A DNA stretch of 64,000 bases from Mycobacterium sp. 1164966.3 (GCF_001665395.1 NZ_LZSG01000070.1:1-64000); one strand, 5' to 3'; counted from the first letter of the stretch, positions 15,001-22,500 are shown. Made by a program: numbers and translations. Notes: generated by a model not told the origin, from the letters alone.

Positions 15001-18000
15001 TCGGTGTCGCCGGTGAACTTTATGTCGCTGGTCGCGGGCTGGCGCACGGGTATGTCGGCCGCGCGGGATTGACGTCGTCGCGGTTTGTCGCGTGCCCGTT
15101 GGGCGCGCCCGGACAACGGATGTACCGCACCGGGGATGTGGTGAGTTGGGGAGCTGACGGACAGCTGCACTACATGGGCCGCGCAGACGATCAGGTCAAG
15201 ATTCGTGGGTACCGCATCGAGCTGGGGGAGGTGCGCGCAGCGCTGGCCGGCCTGGCCGGAGTGGAGCAGGCGGTGGTGATCGCCCGCGAAAGCCGTCCGG
15301 GTGACAAACGTCTGGTGGGCTATGTGACCGAGTCGGTAACCGGGACGGTGGACCCCGCGACTGCGCGGACTGCGTTGGCCGAGCGGCTCCCGGCGTACAT
15401 GGTTCCCGCTGCGGTGGTGGTGATCGACGCGCTGCCCCTGACCGTCAACGGCAAACTCGACACCCGTGCGCTACCGGCGCCGGAATACCAGGAGGCCGAC
15501 CATTACCGGGCTCCGGCCAGCGCGGTCGAGAAAATCCTGGCCGACATCTACGCGCAAGTCCTGGGCCTCGAGCGAGTCGGAGTCGACGAGTCGTTCTTCG
15601 AGCTGGGTGGGGACAGCATTCTGTCCATGCAGGTGGTCGCCCGGGCCCGGATGGCCGGGGTGGTCTGTCGGCCTCGCGATATCTTCGTCGAGCAGACGGT
15701 GGCCCGGCTGGCCCGGGTGGCGCGGGTGGCCGACACTGCCGGTGCCGTGGCCGACGAGGGCGCCGGGCCGGTGGTGACCACCCCGATCATGCGGTGGCTG
15801 CAGGGCATGGACGGCCCAGTCGACCGGTTCAACCAGACGATGGTGGTGCAGGCTCCCGCGGGCGTGACCGAAGGCGACGTGGTGGTGCTGTTGCAGGCGT
15901 TGCTGGATCGGCATGCGATGTTGCGGCTGCGCGTCGAGGACGACGGCGCCGGCGACTGGTTGCTGCAGGTGCGCGAGGCCGGGTCCGTTGCCGCCGGCGG
16001 CTGCCTGCAATCGGTGGACGTGTTGTCCGAAGAGGTTGTGACACAGGCGTTGTCGCGGCTGAACCCGGCCGCCGGGGCGATGCTCAGCGCGGTGTGGGCG
16101 AGTGCTGCCGGTCAATTGGCGTTGATCGTTCACCATCTGGCGGTGGACGGCGTGTCGTGGCGAATTCTGTTGGAGGACCTCAACATCGCCTGGGCTCAGC
16201 ATCGTGACCGTCAGCCCGTGGCGCTGACGGGGGAGGGTACGTCGTTCGCGCGATGGGCGTCGCTGCTGGCTGACTATGCGCAGTCGACGGCGGTAGTAGC
16301 CCAGGCCGAGGTGTGGCGCCAAGTGGCGGCCACGCCCACGGTGTTGCCGGCGGTGCAGCCTGGAGTGGACACCTTCGCCAGCGCCGGACATTTGTCGGTG
16401 GAGTTGGACGTCGAGACGACCCGGATGCTGCTGGGCGAGGTGCCCGCGGCGTTTCATGCCGGCGTGCAGGACGTCTTGCTGATTGCGTTCGGCTTGGCTG
16501 TCGCCGAGTTCCTGGGCACCGGTTCTGGGCCGGTCGGTATCGACGTCGAAGGTCACGGGCGCCACGAGGAGCTGGGCGACGATATCGATCTGTCCCGCAC
16601 GGTGGGCTGGTTCACTACAAAGTATCCGGTGTCCTTGCATGTCGGGGCGGCCGTCGGTGAGCTCACGTGGGAGCAGGTGATCTCCGGTGAGGCGGCCCTG
16701 GGAGCGGTCGTCAAAGACGTCAAGGAGCAGCTGCGCGCTTTGCCGGACGGGTTGACCTACGGGGTCCTGCGCTACTTGAACCCCGACGTTGACCTGGACG
16801 GCGCTGACCCCCCGATCGGGTTCAACTATCTCGGGCGTCTGGGTGCTGCTGCCGCCGAACTCTCCGAGGATTTCTGGCGCGTCGCCCAAGACGGCTCGGC
16901 GGGCGCCAGCATGGATCTGCCTCTGACGCTCGCCCATACCATCGAGGTCAATGCCAGCACTGCTGACACTGATAGCGGTCCAAGTCTGCACGCCAACTGG
17001 ACGTGGGCGCCCTCCGCGGTGGACCGCGCACAGGTCAGCCGCCTGAGCCGGTTGTGGTTTGAGGCCCTGGCGGGCATCTGCGCCCATGTCCGCCGCGGTG
17101 GGGGCGGGTTGACGCCCTCGGATGTCGCGCCGGCCCAACTGAACCAGCAGCAGATCGACGAGCTGTGCAGGCAATACCGCGTCGCCGATGTACTACCGCT
17201 GACGCCGCTGCAGCAGGGGCTTCTGTTCCATGCCGGCGCCGCGCAAGAATCCGGCGACGACGTGTACGCGGTGCAGCTGGACATCGCCGTTTCCGGGCCG
17301 CTCGACCAGCGCCGGCTGCGCGATGCGGTACACACGGTGGTCGGCCGGCATCCCAACCTGGCGGCCCGATTCCTTGCACAGTTCGAGGAACCGGTGCAGA
17401 TCATCCCGGCCGACCCCCAGCCCGCCTGGCGGTATGTCGACTTGGCCCACAACGTCGACGCGGATGAGCAGCTAACGGGGATATGCGCCGCCGAACGCGT
17501 CGCTGTCTGTGACCTGGCCGAGCCGCCGGCCTTCCGGGTGGCGTTGATCCGCACCGCACACGATCGACACCGGATCGTGCTGACGTTCCACCACATCTTG
17601 ATGGATGGCTGGTCGCTGCAGATCCTGCAGCAGGAGTTGTTCGCCAGTTATGGCGGGCATCGGCTGCCTGCGGCCGTGCCGTACCGCAAGTTTGTGACCT
17701 GGCTGTCCGGTCAGGACCGCGCCTCGGCCCGAGCGGCTTGGCGCACGGTGCTGACCGGTCTCGACACTCCCACGTTGGTGGGTCCGCCGGACCGGCTAGG
17801 ACTAGGGCAGCGAGGGGTACAGTCCTTCCTCGTCCCTGAAGAGACCACGCGCGCCATCGGCGAGCTGGCGCGCTTGCGCCACACCACCGTCAGTACGGTG
17901 CTGCACGGCGCCTGGGCGCAGATACTGGCTTGGCTGACCGGCGCGCCGGATGTCGCCTTCGGTGCAGTGGTTTCCGGTAGGCCCGACGAGGTGATCGGCG

Positions 18001-18812
18001 CCGAAGCGATGGTGGGGCTGTTGATCAACACGGTCCCGGTGCGGGCGCGGATCGCGGCTACAACCACCACCGCAGACCTGCTCGAGCAGTTGCAAACCGC
18101 GCGCAACGACACCCTTGAGCACCAGCATCTGGGGCTGCGTGAAATTCATCGGATCGCGGGTCATCACCAGCTGTTCGACACCGTTTTCGTATACGAGAAC
18201 TACCCGGTTGGCCAGGACGCGTCGTTCGCCGCGGACGGACTGGTCGTCGACGAGGTGACCAACCGTGACCCCTACCACTACCCGTTGACCATCCAGGCCG
18301 TCCCCGGCCGTGAAATCGAGCTCCGTGTCCAATTCCGCACGGATGTATTCGACACGGCCGGCATCGAACGGCTGATGGAGCGATTCAATTGGTTGCTGGC
18401 GCTGATGGCCGCCGAACCCACTCGGCAACTGTCGTCGATCAACCTGCCGGGTAGCAGTGATCGGCCACGGATCGGCGAACACCGCAACCACGCGTTGCCG
18501 ACCCAGGCGGTCAGCACGTCGCCGTCGAAGCCGGAAAACTCGGAGAACGGTCATCGCGCACCGGCCACTCTCGTCGAGCAGATCCTGGCCGACATCTACG
18601 CGCAGATATTGAAGCTGGACCGGGTCGGGGTTGGTGAGTCGTTCTTCGATCTCGGCGGGGATTCGCTTTCCGCGCTGCGGGCAATCGCCGCGATCAACGC
18701 GGCATTTGATATCCACCTTCCGGTGGGTGCCCTGTTCGAGGCCCCGACCGTTAGCGACCTGAGCGAGCAGTTACGCAGTATGCCGGCCTGGGAGAGAAAG
18801 CTTCCCGAGTGA
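1..18812 (+). CDS. Nonribosomal peptide synthetase, 5' end outside the window
   Basis: Multimodular peptide synthetase; the reading frame is open from the left edge, so upstream modules are unseen. Approximate domain order by nucleotide: A1 (truncated, 1-1375), PCP1 (about 1390-1600), E1 (1650-3000), C2 (3055-4370), A2 (4420-5880), PCP2, C3 (6160-7540), A3 (7590-9080), PCP3, C4 (9370-10750), A4 (10795-12270), PCP4, C5 (12550-13940), A5 (13980-15490), PCP5, E5 (15775-17120), C6 (17175-18460), PCP6 (18560-18790). Each C and E domain keeps HHxxxDG and each PCP has GGDS. The two PCPs before E domains have GGDSI; the others have GGDSL. Reading the binding-pocket residues by eye gives A1 and A5 DFWSVGMVHK and A3 DYWSVGMVHK, close to the threonine code DFWNIGMVHK. 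A2 (about DVWGMAAVYK) and A4 (about DVWTVVAMCK) match no code I know. The last module is C-PCP only, with no A, TE or reductase domain. The peptide is probably acylated and belongs to the neighbouring PKS/FAAL cluster. Confidence 0.95.
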   Translation, partial: VAMLAVLKTGAAYLPIDPAHGAARMEFMVGDAAPIAAITTEGLRSRLDGCDLLVIDFADPVVDTQPSTALPLPAPDDIAYLIYTSGTTGVPKGVAVAHCNVTRLLGTLDAELAPGRVWSQCHSLAFDFSVWEIWGALLGGGRLVVVPDEVVRSPEDMHALLVAEQVSVLSQTPSAFYALQTVDAQLWWQTEITSFERSVTHWLGMSQSRSAETEGQLKLQTVVFGGEALEPRRLETWLDNHPGSPRLLNMYGITETTVHASIRQIVYRDVASTASPIGVPLAHLAFFVLDNWLRPVPVGVVGELYVAGAGLGVGYWRRAGLTASRFLACPFGGAGTRMYRTGDLVRWGADGQLQYQGRSDEQVKIRGYRIELGDVQAALSGLDGVEQAEVIVREDHPGDKRLVGYVTGTADPVLVRTALAERLPAYMVPAAVVGLEALPLTVNGKLDKRALPAPEYQEGDRYRPPANAVEEILAGIYAGVLGLEGVGVDDSFFELGGDSILTMQVVARARAAGLLCKPRDVFAEQTVARLARVAQVADAARGVIDEGIGPVLATPIMRWLQGVDGPIDQFNQAVVIQAPADVTDADVAVVLQALLDRHAMLRLRVDDDGAGGWSLHVPEAGSVQASGCLHAVDVLSDNALRQARARLNPAAGAMVSALWVTPTSQLVVLIHHLAVDGVSWRILLEDLNVSWGQHRAGKAASLPMGGTSFARWAKLLVEYARRPEVVEQAETWRRVAATPAALPPVRPQTDTYERAGHLSADLDVETTRMLLGEVPAAFHAGVQDVLLIAFGLALAQFLGTGRTPIGIDVEGHGRQEELASDVDLSRTVGWFTSKYPVALNVARTVVGPSWEQVVAGEAVLGTVIKDAKEQLRALPDGLTYGVLRYLNSEVDLDGADPPIGFNYLGRLGVATELSDDLWRVSREGLSSTRAAAAPMPLMHTLDLDAGTVDNGIGPQLRANWTWAASALDHPQISRLSQLWFEALAGICAHVRRGGGGLTPSDIAPARLSQPEIDELCRQYRIADVLPLTPVQQGLLFHASAAQGGTDDIYAVQSAITVTGPLDPNRLRDAVQTVISRHPNLAARFCSQFDEPVQIIPAHPEAGWRYVEMDGAAGVKALDAEEQIQRLCAEERAAVCDLANPPAFRATLIRTAADRHRAVFTFHHIVLDGWSLPVLLQEVFASYHGHRLPAAPQYRRFVSWLADQDLDAARAAWRELLAGFDAPTLVGPAGRLELGQRGVASFQVPEATTEALGQLARSHQTTVNTVLQGAWAQLLMWLTGQHDVAFGIALSGRPAEVAWAESMVGLMINTVPVRAHSTPATTFADLLDQLQRAYSDTLDHQHLALSEIHRITGHDHLFDTLFVYENYPIDSAAMSSADGLTIAEVTGREYNHYPLAVMVLPGTELGLRVEYDTDVFNAAAVDKLIDRLQRLLLAMIADPTARLSSVDLLDGPEHARLAEWSNRAVLNQPVSASAASIPAVFAAQVARAPGAAALTCGQRSWSYQELDEASNRLAHLLIGHGAGPGQCVALMFSRSAEAIVSILAVLKTGAAYMPVDPALPVARVQFMVGDARPVAALTTAALTDRLAGCELVVVDVEDPRVQAYPGTGLPAPAPDELAYLIYTSGTTGVPKGVAVAHRNVTQLVESLPAGLPGQVWSQWHSYSFDVSVWEIFGALLHGGRLVVVPESVARSPEDFHALLVAEEVSVLGQTPSAVGMLSPEGLGSMALMVAGEACPVELMDRWAPGRVMINAYGPTEATVYAAMSAPLRADSAKNGIVPIGSPMPRGALFVLDGWLRQVPEGVVGELYVAGSGVACGYMRRAGLTSSRFVACPFGGPGARMYRTGDLVRWDADGQLEYLGRADEQVKIRGYRIELGEVQAALSSLDGVEQAVVIAREDRPGDKRLVGYVTGTADPAAARAKLAERLPGYMVPAAVVVIDAVPLTVNGKLDRRALPAPEFQDAAGYRAPTTAIEEILAGIYAQVLGLERVGVDDSFFDLGGDSLSAMRVVAAINAGLDAHLGVRGFFDAPAVAKLAPLIGAEGGGLEPLVPAERPAVVPLSFAQSRLWFLDQLHGPSPIYNMPVALRLRGRLDVEALRAAIADVVDRHESLRTLFPAVDGVPHQQVVPALRGDFGWAVVDATGWPASRLAEAIDAVVRHPFDLAAEIPLQARLFRISTEEHVLVAAAHHIAADGWSITPLVRDLGMAYASRSAGQAPGWAPLAVQYVDYTLWQRAQFGDLDDSHSRIAAQLAYWEDALAGLPERVQLPTDRPYPPVADYRGATVAVDWPAELQQRLHALAREHNSTSFMVVQAALAILLSKISASSDVAVGFPIAGRRDPALDDLVGAFINTLVLRVDLGGDPTIAELLAQVRGRSLAAYDHQDVPFEVLVERLNPTRSQTHHPLVQVMLAWQNFAGQEGAGQDELSLGDLQVAPLSADTHTARVDLTFSLAERWNQAGESAGIGGTVEFRTDVFDASSIEALIARFRRVLAEMTADPGRRLSSMDLLDADEHAALDGWGNRAVLNQPVPGSAASIPAMFAAQVDRAPEAVALVCGERSSTYRELDEASNRLAHLLIGQGAGPGQCVALLMERSAEAVVSILAVLKTGAAYLPMDPAHPSARIEFMVADAAPIAAIASTGLAERLGGGGLCVIDPDDTRIGSYPNTALPAPAPDGIAYIIYTSGTTGVPKGVAVTHRNVHQLLEALDSGLDLLPGQAWTQCHSLAFDYSVWEIWGALLHGGRLVVVPDRAVRSPQDLHALLVNEQVSVLSQTPSAFYALQTADTLAPELGQRLQLQTVVFGGEALEPQRLRTWLDRHPRSPRLINMYGITETTVHASFREVTDGDVAGNASPIGVPLAHLGFFVLDQSLHQVPTGVVGELYVAGGGLACGYVGRSDLTATRFVACPFGASGQRMYRTGDLASWGADGQLQYLGRADEQVKIRGYRIELGEVQAALAGLAGVQQAVVIAREDRPGDKRLVGYVTGTVDPAGMRAALAERLPAYMVPSAVVAIDALPVTVNGKLDKRALPAPEYQETDRYRAPATAIEEILTGVYAQVLGIERVGVDDSFFDLGGDSLSAMRVVAAINTALEVGLAVRTVFEAPTVAQLAPRIGADGDRLDALVPAERPSVLPLSFAQSRLWFLDQLEGPSPVYNLAVALRLVGRLDPEVLRTALADVVSRHETLRTVFVAAEGTPHQVVLSPERIDFGWQVVDATGWSTGRLAEAVGAAARYPFDLASEMPFQAELFRVADGEHVLVAVVHHIAADGLSVTPLVRDLGVAYASRSAGQPPSWAPLPVQYVDYTLWQREQFGELQDPHSRIGVQLAYWQDALAGMPERVQLPTDRPYPPVANQRGATVAVDWPVELQQRVRATAREHNASSFMVMQAALAVLLSSLSASSDVAVGFPIAGRRDSALDDLVGFFVNILVLRLDLNGDPTVAELLAQVRQRSLAAYEHQDVPFEVLVDRLNPIRSLTHHPLVQVMLAWQNWQDTDPTAGLALGDLQVSPVPVDTNTARMDLTFSLAERWTAAGEPAGIGGTVEFRTDVFDAAGIEALVERLRRVLAAITADRGLRLSSMDLLDSAERTRLERLGNRSVLAQPLTAPSIPAVFAARVASHPDARALTFAGRSMTYRELDKAADRLAQVLAGQGAGPGQCVAVLMERSARAVVAILAVLKTGAAYLPIDPAHPTARMEFMIADAAPVAAISMSGLADRLKGSGLPVIDADDSVADIHPKATLPTVNPDEVAYLIYTSGTTGIPKGVAITHRNVTQLLESLDAGLPPAAVWTQCHSLAFDVSVWEIFAPLLGGGRLVVVPEAVVRSPGDLQTLLVDEQVTVLTQTPSAIAVLSPKGLESMALVLVGEACPAEVVDRWAPGRVMINAYGPTETTMCVAISAPLQAGQGDKGPVPIGSPVPGAALFVLDGWLRPVPVGVVGELYVAGAGLARGYVRRSGLTASRFVACPFATVDSAGQPGQRMYRTGDLVCWGPGGQLQYLGRADDQVKIRGHRIEPGEVRTALAGVNGVEQAVVVAREDRPGDKRLVGYVTGTADPAAARAELAERLPSYMVPSAVVVIGALPLTPNGKLDTRALPAPDYQDDGRYRAPTNAIEELLAGIYAQVLEIERVGVDHSFFDLGGDSLSAMRVVAAINTALDTRLAVRTMFEAPTIAQLAPRIGVGGAQVPRLVAVERPAVVPLSFAQNRLWFISQLQGPSPIYNIPVVLRLGGRVDGDLLGAALADVVGRHESLRTLFPAPDGIPQQLVIPVDRPDFGWQVIDAGDWSPAQLGAAIDATASYPFDLATEIPVQARLFRLSSEEHVLVAVVHHIAADGVSMAPLLRDLDVAYAGRCAGGVPGWAPLPVQYADFTLWQRGHLGDLTDSDSPIAAQLAYWQRALSGMPERLQLPTDRPYPPEADYRGARVAVDWPAQVQQQVAQVAGAHSATSFMVVQAALAVLLSKISASSDVAVGFPIAGRRDPALDDLVGFFVNTLVLRVDLSDDPTVAELLAQVRQRSLAAYEHQDVPFEVLVERLNPTRSLAHHPLVQVVLAWQNFGRQLSDPGLALGNLQVTPLGVDTRTARVDLTFSLAERWTEAGEPAGISGEVEFRTDVFEAASIEVLVERLRRVLLAMTADPGRRLSSLDVLDGGERAGLYEWGNRAALTAPTPRAASIPALFAAQVERAPEAVALTLDGRSMTYRELDEAANRLAHLLIGHGAGPGKRVALLLPRATEAVVAIFAVLKTGAAYVPMDPAHPAARMGFMLDDAAPIAAVTSAGLADRLDGRGVPVVDVDDPRIDTQPVTALPAPAPDDVAYLIYTSGTTGAPKGVAVSHQNVSWLLETLDHDLDLSPGQVWTQCHSLAFDFSVWEIFGALLHGGRLVMVPDHVVRSPEDLHALLVSEHVSVLSQTPSAFYALQTADALQAETGRQLKLQTVVFGGEALEPQRLGSWLDRHPGSPRLINMYGITETTVHASFREIVGSDVGASVSPIGVPLAHLGFFVLDAWLRPVPVGVAGELYVAGRGLAHGYVGRAGLTSSRFVACPLGAPGQRMYRTGDVVSWGADGQLHYMGRADDQVKIRGYRIELGEVRAALAGLAGVEQAVVIARESRPGDKRLVGYVTESVTGTVDPATARTALAERLPAYMVPAAVVVIDALPLTVNGKLDTRALPAPEYQEADHYRAPASAVEKILADIYAQVLGLERVGVDESFFELGGDSILSMQVVARARMAGVVCRPRDIFVEQTVARLARVARVADTAGAVADEGAGPVVTTPIMRWLQGMDGPVDRFNQTMVVQAPAGVTEGDVVVLLQALLDRHAMLRLRVEDDGAGDWLLQVREAGSVAAGGCLQSVDVLSEEVVTQALSRLNPAAGAMLSAVWASAAGQLALIVHHLAVDGVSWRILLEDLNIAWAQHRDRQPVALTGEGTSFARWASLLADYAQSTAVVAQAEVWRQVAATPTVLPAVQPGVDTFASAGHLSVELDVETTRMLLGEVPAAFHAGVQDVLLIAFGLAVAEFLGTGSGPVGIDVEGHGRHEELGDDIDLSRTVGWFTTKYPVSLHVGAAVGELTWEQVISGEAALGAVVKDVKEQLRALPDGLTYGVLRYLNPDVDLDGADPPIGFNYLGRLGAAAAELSEDFWRVAQDGSAGASMDLPLTLAHTIEVNASTADTDSGPSLHANWTWAPSAVDRAQVSRLSRLWFEALAGICAHVRRGGGGLTPSDVAPAQLNQQQIDELCRQYRVADVLPLTPLQQGLLFHAGAAQESGDDVYAVQLDIAVSGPLDQRRLRDAVHTVVGRHPNLAARFLAQFEEPVQIIPADPQPAWRYVDLAHNVDADEQLTGICAAERVAVCDLAEPPAFRVALIRTAHDRHRIVLTFHHILMDGWSLQILQQELFASYGGHRLPAAVPYRKFVTWLSGQDRASARAAWRTVLTGLDTPTLVGPPDRLGLGQRGVQSFLVPEETTRAIGELARLRHTTVSTVLHGAWAQILAWLTGAPDVAFGAVVSGRPDEVIGAEAMVGLLINTVPVRARIAATTTTADLLEQLQTARNDTLEHQHLGLREIHRIAGHHQLFDTVFVYENYPVGQDASFAADGLVVDEVTNRDPYHYPLTIQAVPGREIELRVQFRTDVFDTAGIERLMERFNWLLALMAAEPTRQLSSINLPGSSDRPRIGEHRNHALPTQAVSTSPSKPENSENGHRAPATLVEQILADIYAQILKLDRVGVGESFFDLGGDSLSALRAIAAINAAFDIHLPVGALFEAPTVSDLSEQLRSMPAWERKLPE

Positions 18813-18823
18813 GCACGCGGCCG

Positions 18824-19498
18824 CTACCACATGCACGGCACCAGGCGACTGCGAACTTTCTGCGTGTACTCCTGGTATCCGCGCAATTCTTCCCGGAGCA
18901 GCTCTTCCTCATCGCGGATGCGCCAGGTGAGTATCAATAGGCCAGTCACGACGAAGACGAGTCCCCAGTACGAACCGAGAGCAAGCGGGACGCCGACCAT
19001 CAGAATCACGTTGCCGGTGTACATGGGATGGCGTACGACCCTGTAGAGACCGGTGGAGATAAGCTCCTGGCCTGACTCGACCCGGATCGTTGCGGACGCA
19101 TAGCTGTTCTGAACGACAACCAGCATCATCACGCTAACGCCAACGGCTACCAGGACATCACCGACCACACAAATTGCCGTTGGCACGTGCGACCAGCCGA
19201 AGCGATGGTCGAGGGCGCTGACCACCATCATCGCGGCCAGCGACAACCATGCGATACCCATGACCGCCTTCTGCGCCGGTCTGGCCTCCGCGGTTGGTCC
19301 CCCCCGCCTGCGACGCTCCAGCGCAGCCGGATTCGTACGCAGCAAGTAGATGCCGAAAAGGTAGCCCGGAACGGTGAATGCTGCCAGGAAAACCCATCCT
19401 TGCCAGTAATTGAGCGTGAATGCCGCCGAAAAGATCAACAAGCCGAACTCAACAGGCTCCAAAAGCGCTAATAGTAACTTTTTGAGCAAGCTCTTCAC
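18824..19498 (-). CDS. Membrane methyltransferase, isoprenylcysteine carboxyl methyltransferase-like
   Basis: A 224-residue protein of mostly hydrophobic segments. It ends in the conserved C-terminal half of the ICMT/phospholipid methyltransferase superfamily: RHPMYTGN, then a hydrophobic helix, then R-x-x-x-E-E-x-x-L with a Y-x-x-Y downstream. These integral membrane enzymes use S-adenosylmethionine to methylate carboxyl groups or lipid head groups. The start is GTG with GGAG just upstream. The gene follows the PKS on the same strand after 37 nt, so the two are probably cotranscribed, and it converges on the NRPS stop 11 nt away. Mycobacterial lipopeptides with C-terminal methyl esters are known (for example the M. 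avium subsp. paratuberculosis lipopentapeptide), so carboxyl capping of the peptide is a reasonable guess, not shown. Some members of this family of unknown function occur outside such clusters. Confidence 0.85.
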   Translation of the reverse strand: MKSLLKKLLLALLEPVEFGLLIFSAAFTLNYWQGWVFLAAFTVPGYLFGIYLLRTNPAALERRRRGGPTAEARPAQKAVMGIAWLSLAAMMVVSALDHRFGWSHVPTAICVVGDVLVAVGVSVMMLVVVQNSYASATIRVESGQELISTGLYRVVRHPMYTGNVILMVGVPLALGSYWGLVFVVTGLLILTWRIRDEEELLREELRGYQEYTQKVRSRLVPCMW

Positions 19499-19535
19499 GA
19501 TTCTCCGTCCAATCGGCTTCGCGAATAGCGCGACG

Positions 19536-22500
19536 TCACGCCACTTGCCTGGCGGTTAGTTTTTCGTGCAGCAGTTCGGCCAGGCCGCGGATGGTGCTGA
19601 TTTTTGCGAGGTCGGTGGATGTGACGCGGATTCCGGTTTCGGTTACGAGGCGGGTGCGTAGTTCGTGGGCGCCCAGTGAGTCCATGCCGTATTCGGGGAG
19701 GGGCCGGTCGGGATCGACCTCGCGGCGCAGAATGAGGCTGACCTGGTCGGAGATCAGTCGCCGTAGCCGGGCGGGCCATTGGTCGGGGGGTAGTCCGTCG
19801 AGTTCGGCGCGGAGCTTTTTGCTGCCCGTGCTGTGGTGGATGTCGGCGCGGAACGCTTCAGCGAAGGGGCTGCGGTGGGCGAAGGCGCTCAGCCACGTGG
19901 TGGCGGCGGGGGGTGCGTAGCCGGTGGTGGCGCGGTCGTGACGGAGCAGGGTTTGAAACGCGTGAGTGGCTTGCTCGGCGGTGATGGTGCTTGGGTCGGG
20001 GCTGTCGGCGGTGGGGGCCCAGGGACCCCACGCGATGGTGGTCGCGGTCAGGCCCCGGGTTCGGCGCCATCGGGTGAAGGCGTCCAGCCAGCTGTGTGCT
20101 GCGGCGGGCGCGGCGGGGGGGGCCGCGCCGAGCAGTGCGCTGGCCGAGGTGAACACGCAAAACCAGTCCAGCGGGTGCGCGGCGCTGGCCAGATGCAGGT
20201 TCCAGGCGCCATAGACCTGGGGCGCCCAGCTCTGCGCGAGCAGCTCGTCGGTGAGATCGCTCGCGGTGGGGTCGTGGCGCAGCGCGGCGGCGTGTAACAC
20301 CCCGCGCAGCGCGAGCCCGGTGGCCGTCGCGGCGGAGACCAACCGCTGCGCGGTGTCAGCCTCGGCTATGTCGCCGCACTCCACCACGACCTCCGTGCCG
20401 TGCCCGCGGATAGCCTCGACCCTCGCCAATGCGTCGGGGGCGGGTTGTGAGCGCGAACCCAGCACAATGCGCTTACAGCCGGCCTCGGCCAGGTGTGCAG
20501 CAAAAAACAGCCCCGGCTCGCCCAGCCCGCCGGTGACGATGTAGGCGCCGTCACCACGAAACACCCGGGCCTGTTGCGGCGGCACCGTCACGCGGTTGGT
20601 GCCGGCGCGTGGGATGTCGAGCACGAGTTTGCCGCTGTGATCGGGATTGCTCATCTCCGCCAAGGCGGTGGCGGCCTGGGTCAGCGGGTAATGCGTGGCC
20701 TCGGGCACCGGCAGCACCCCTTCGGCGCTGAGCCGATACACCGTGCTCAGCAATGTGTGCACCCGGTGGGGGTGGCTCTGTGCCAGCACCGCGAGATCCA
20801 TGGCGTAGAAGGTGAGGTTGCGCCTAAAAGGTGCAAGTCCTAGCCGGGTGTCGGCGCACAGGTCAGCCGCGCCGATCTCGACGAATCGCCCGCCGGGGGC
20901 GAGCAAGTCCAAGCTGGCGCGCCGGAGCGTGCCGGTAGCCAAGTTGAGCACCACGTCCACCCCGTAGCCGCCGGTATGAGCACGGATCAGCTCAGCGAAC
21001 TCGATGCTGCTCGCGTCGTACACCTGCTCAATGCCCAACTCGCGCAACCATTGCCGATGCGCCTCGCGGGCGCCGGTGGCAAAGACCTGGGCTCCCGCCG
21101 CGCGGGCGATCGCGACGGCCGCCTGCGCGATATCGTGGGTCGCCGAGTGAATCAACACCTTGTCGCTCGCCTCGACACGGGCCAACTCCTGCAAGGCGTA
21201 CCACGCGGTGGCGTTCGCGGTGGTCAACGCGGCGGCTTGCGGCTCCGACAACCCGTCCGGCAACGCCGCGACCAGGCGCGCATCACAGGTCACAAACCCG
21301 GCCCAAGCGCCGCCGGGGCACAGGCCACCGACCCGCTCACCCACCCGATGGGCCTCCACTCCAGGACCCACCGCGGTGATTACCCCGGCAAAATCAGTCC
21401 CCAACTGCGCTCCGTCGCGGGAGCGGCCCGCAGCGGCGCGCACCTCGGCCGGATTGACACCGCAGGCGCTGACACCGACCTCGATCTGCCCTAGCCCGGG
21501 CGCAACCCGATCACAGGCAGCCAGTTCCACAGTTTTCAGGTCTTCCGGTGCGCGGAGCTGCACGCGCACCCCGTCACGGGCATAATCGACCACCGCAATA
21601 CGGCGCTCCTCGGCACGCAACGGGCTGCGCACCAACCGGGCCACAAACCACCCCCCGCCCCGCCACGCCGTCTCATCTTCCCCCGACCCGCCAAGCATCT
21701 GCGCCGCCAACAGTTCGACGTCGGTGCCCTCGTCGACGTCAACTTGAATGGTGTTCAGGTGCAAATGCTCGGCCGCGATTGCCCGAGACAAGCCTCGCAG
21801 TCCCGCCTGCTCCAAGTTGACCACATCACCCGCCAGCACACTCTGGGCATTGCGGGTCACCACGTACACACGGGGCGGCGCACCGGCACTCGGCGGAAAC
21901 TGCCGGACAATCCGCATCAAGTGCCGCACGTACTCACGGCCCACCACCGGCGGTTGATCGACATCGTCACCGTCCTGCGGTCCAGTCAGGATCACCACTC
22001 CGCTGAATTCAGCGGTCCGCAGCTGATTTCCAAGCTGTTCGGAGTTTGACGGCTGATCGGCGTCCACCGGCCACCACATGGTGGTGCATTGCGCGCCATG
22101 ATTCTTGAGCGCGCCGGGCAAGGTCCCGGCGAGCCCGTCCGCGGTGTCGCTGGTGTTGATCAGCAGCCAGTTTCCGGCGTCGGTCTTCTCCAGCTCGGGC
22201 AGTTCTCTCCGCTGCCACTCGATCGTCAGCAGCCGCTCGGCCAGCGAGCGGTCGTAACCTCCGCTGTCGGAGGCGTCCGTGCCCAGTCGCAGTCCCCGCA
22301 CGCTCACCAGGACAACACCGTGCTGGTCAAGTACGTCGAGGTCCGCCTCGATCCCTAAGGCATCGGCCTTCGTCACCCGGGTGTAGCAGTACTTTGCGTT
22401 CCGGGCAGCAGCGTAGGAGCGGAGTCGACGGATACCCGACGGCAATCCCAGCGCACCTTCGCGGAGGGCCTGGACATCCGGGTGAGCCGCGACGGACTGA

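Noticed and set aside
1..18812. Glycopeptidolipid synthetase (mps1/mps2)
   Set aside because: The order and pocket codes do not give Phe-Thr-Ala-alaninol, there is no terminal reductase, and no glycosyltransferase genes are near.
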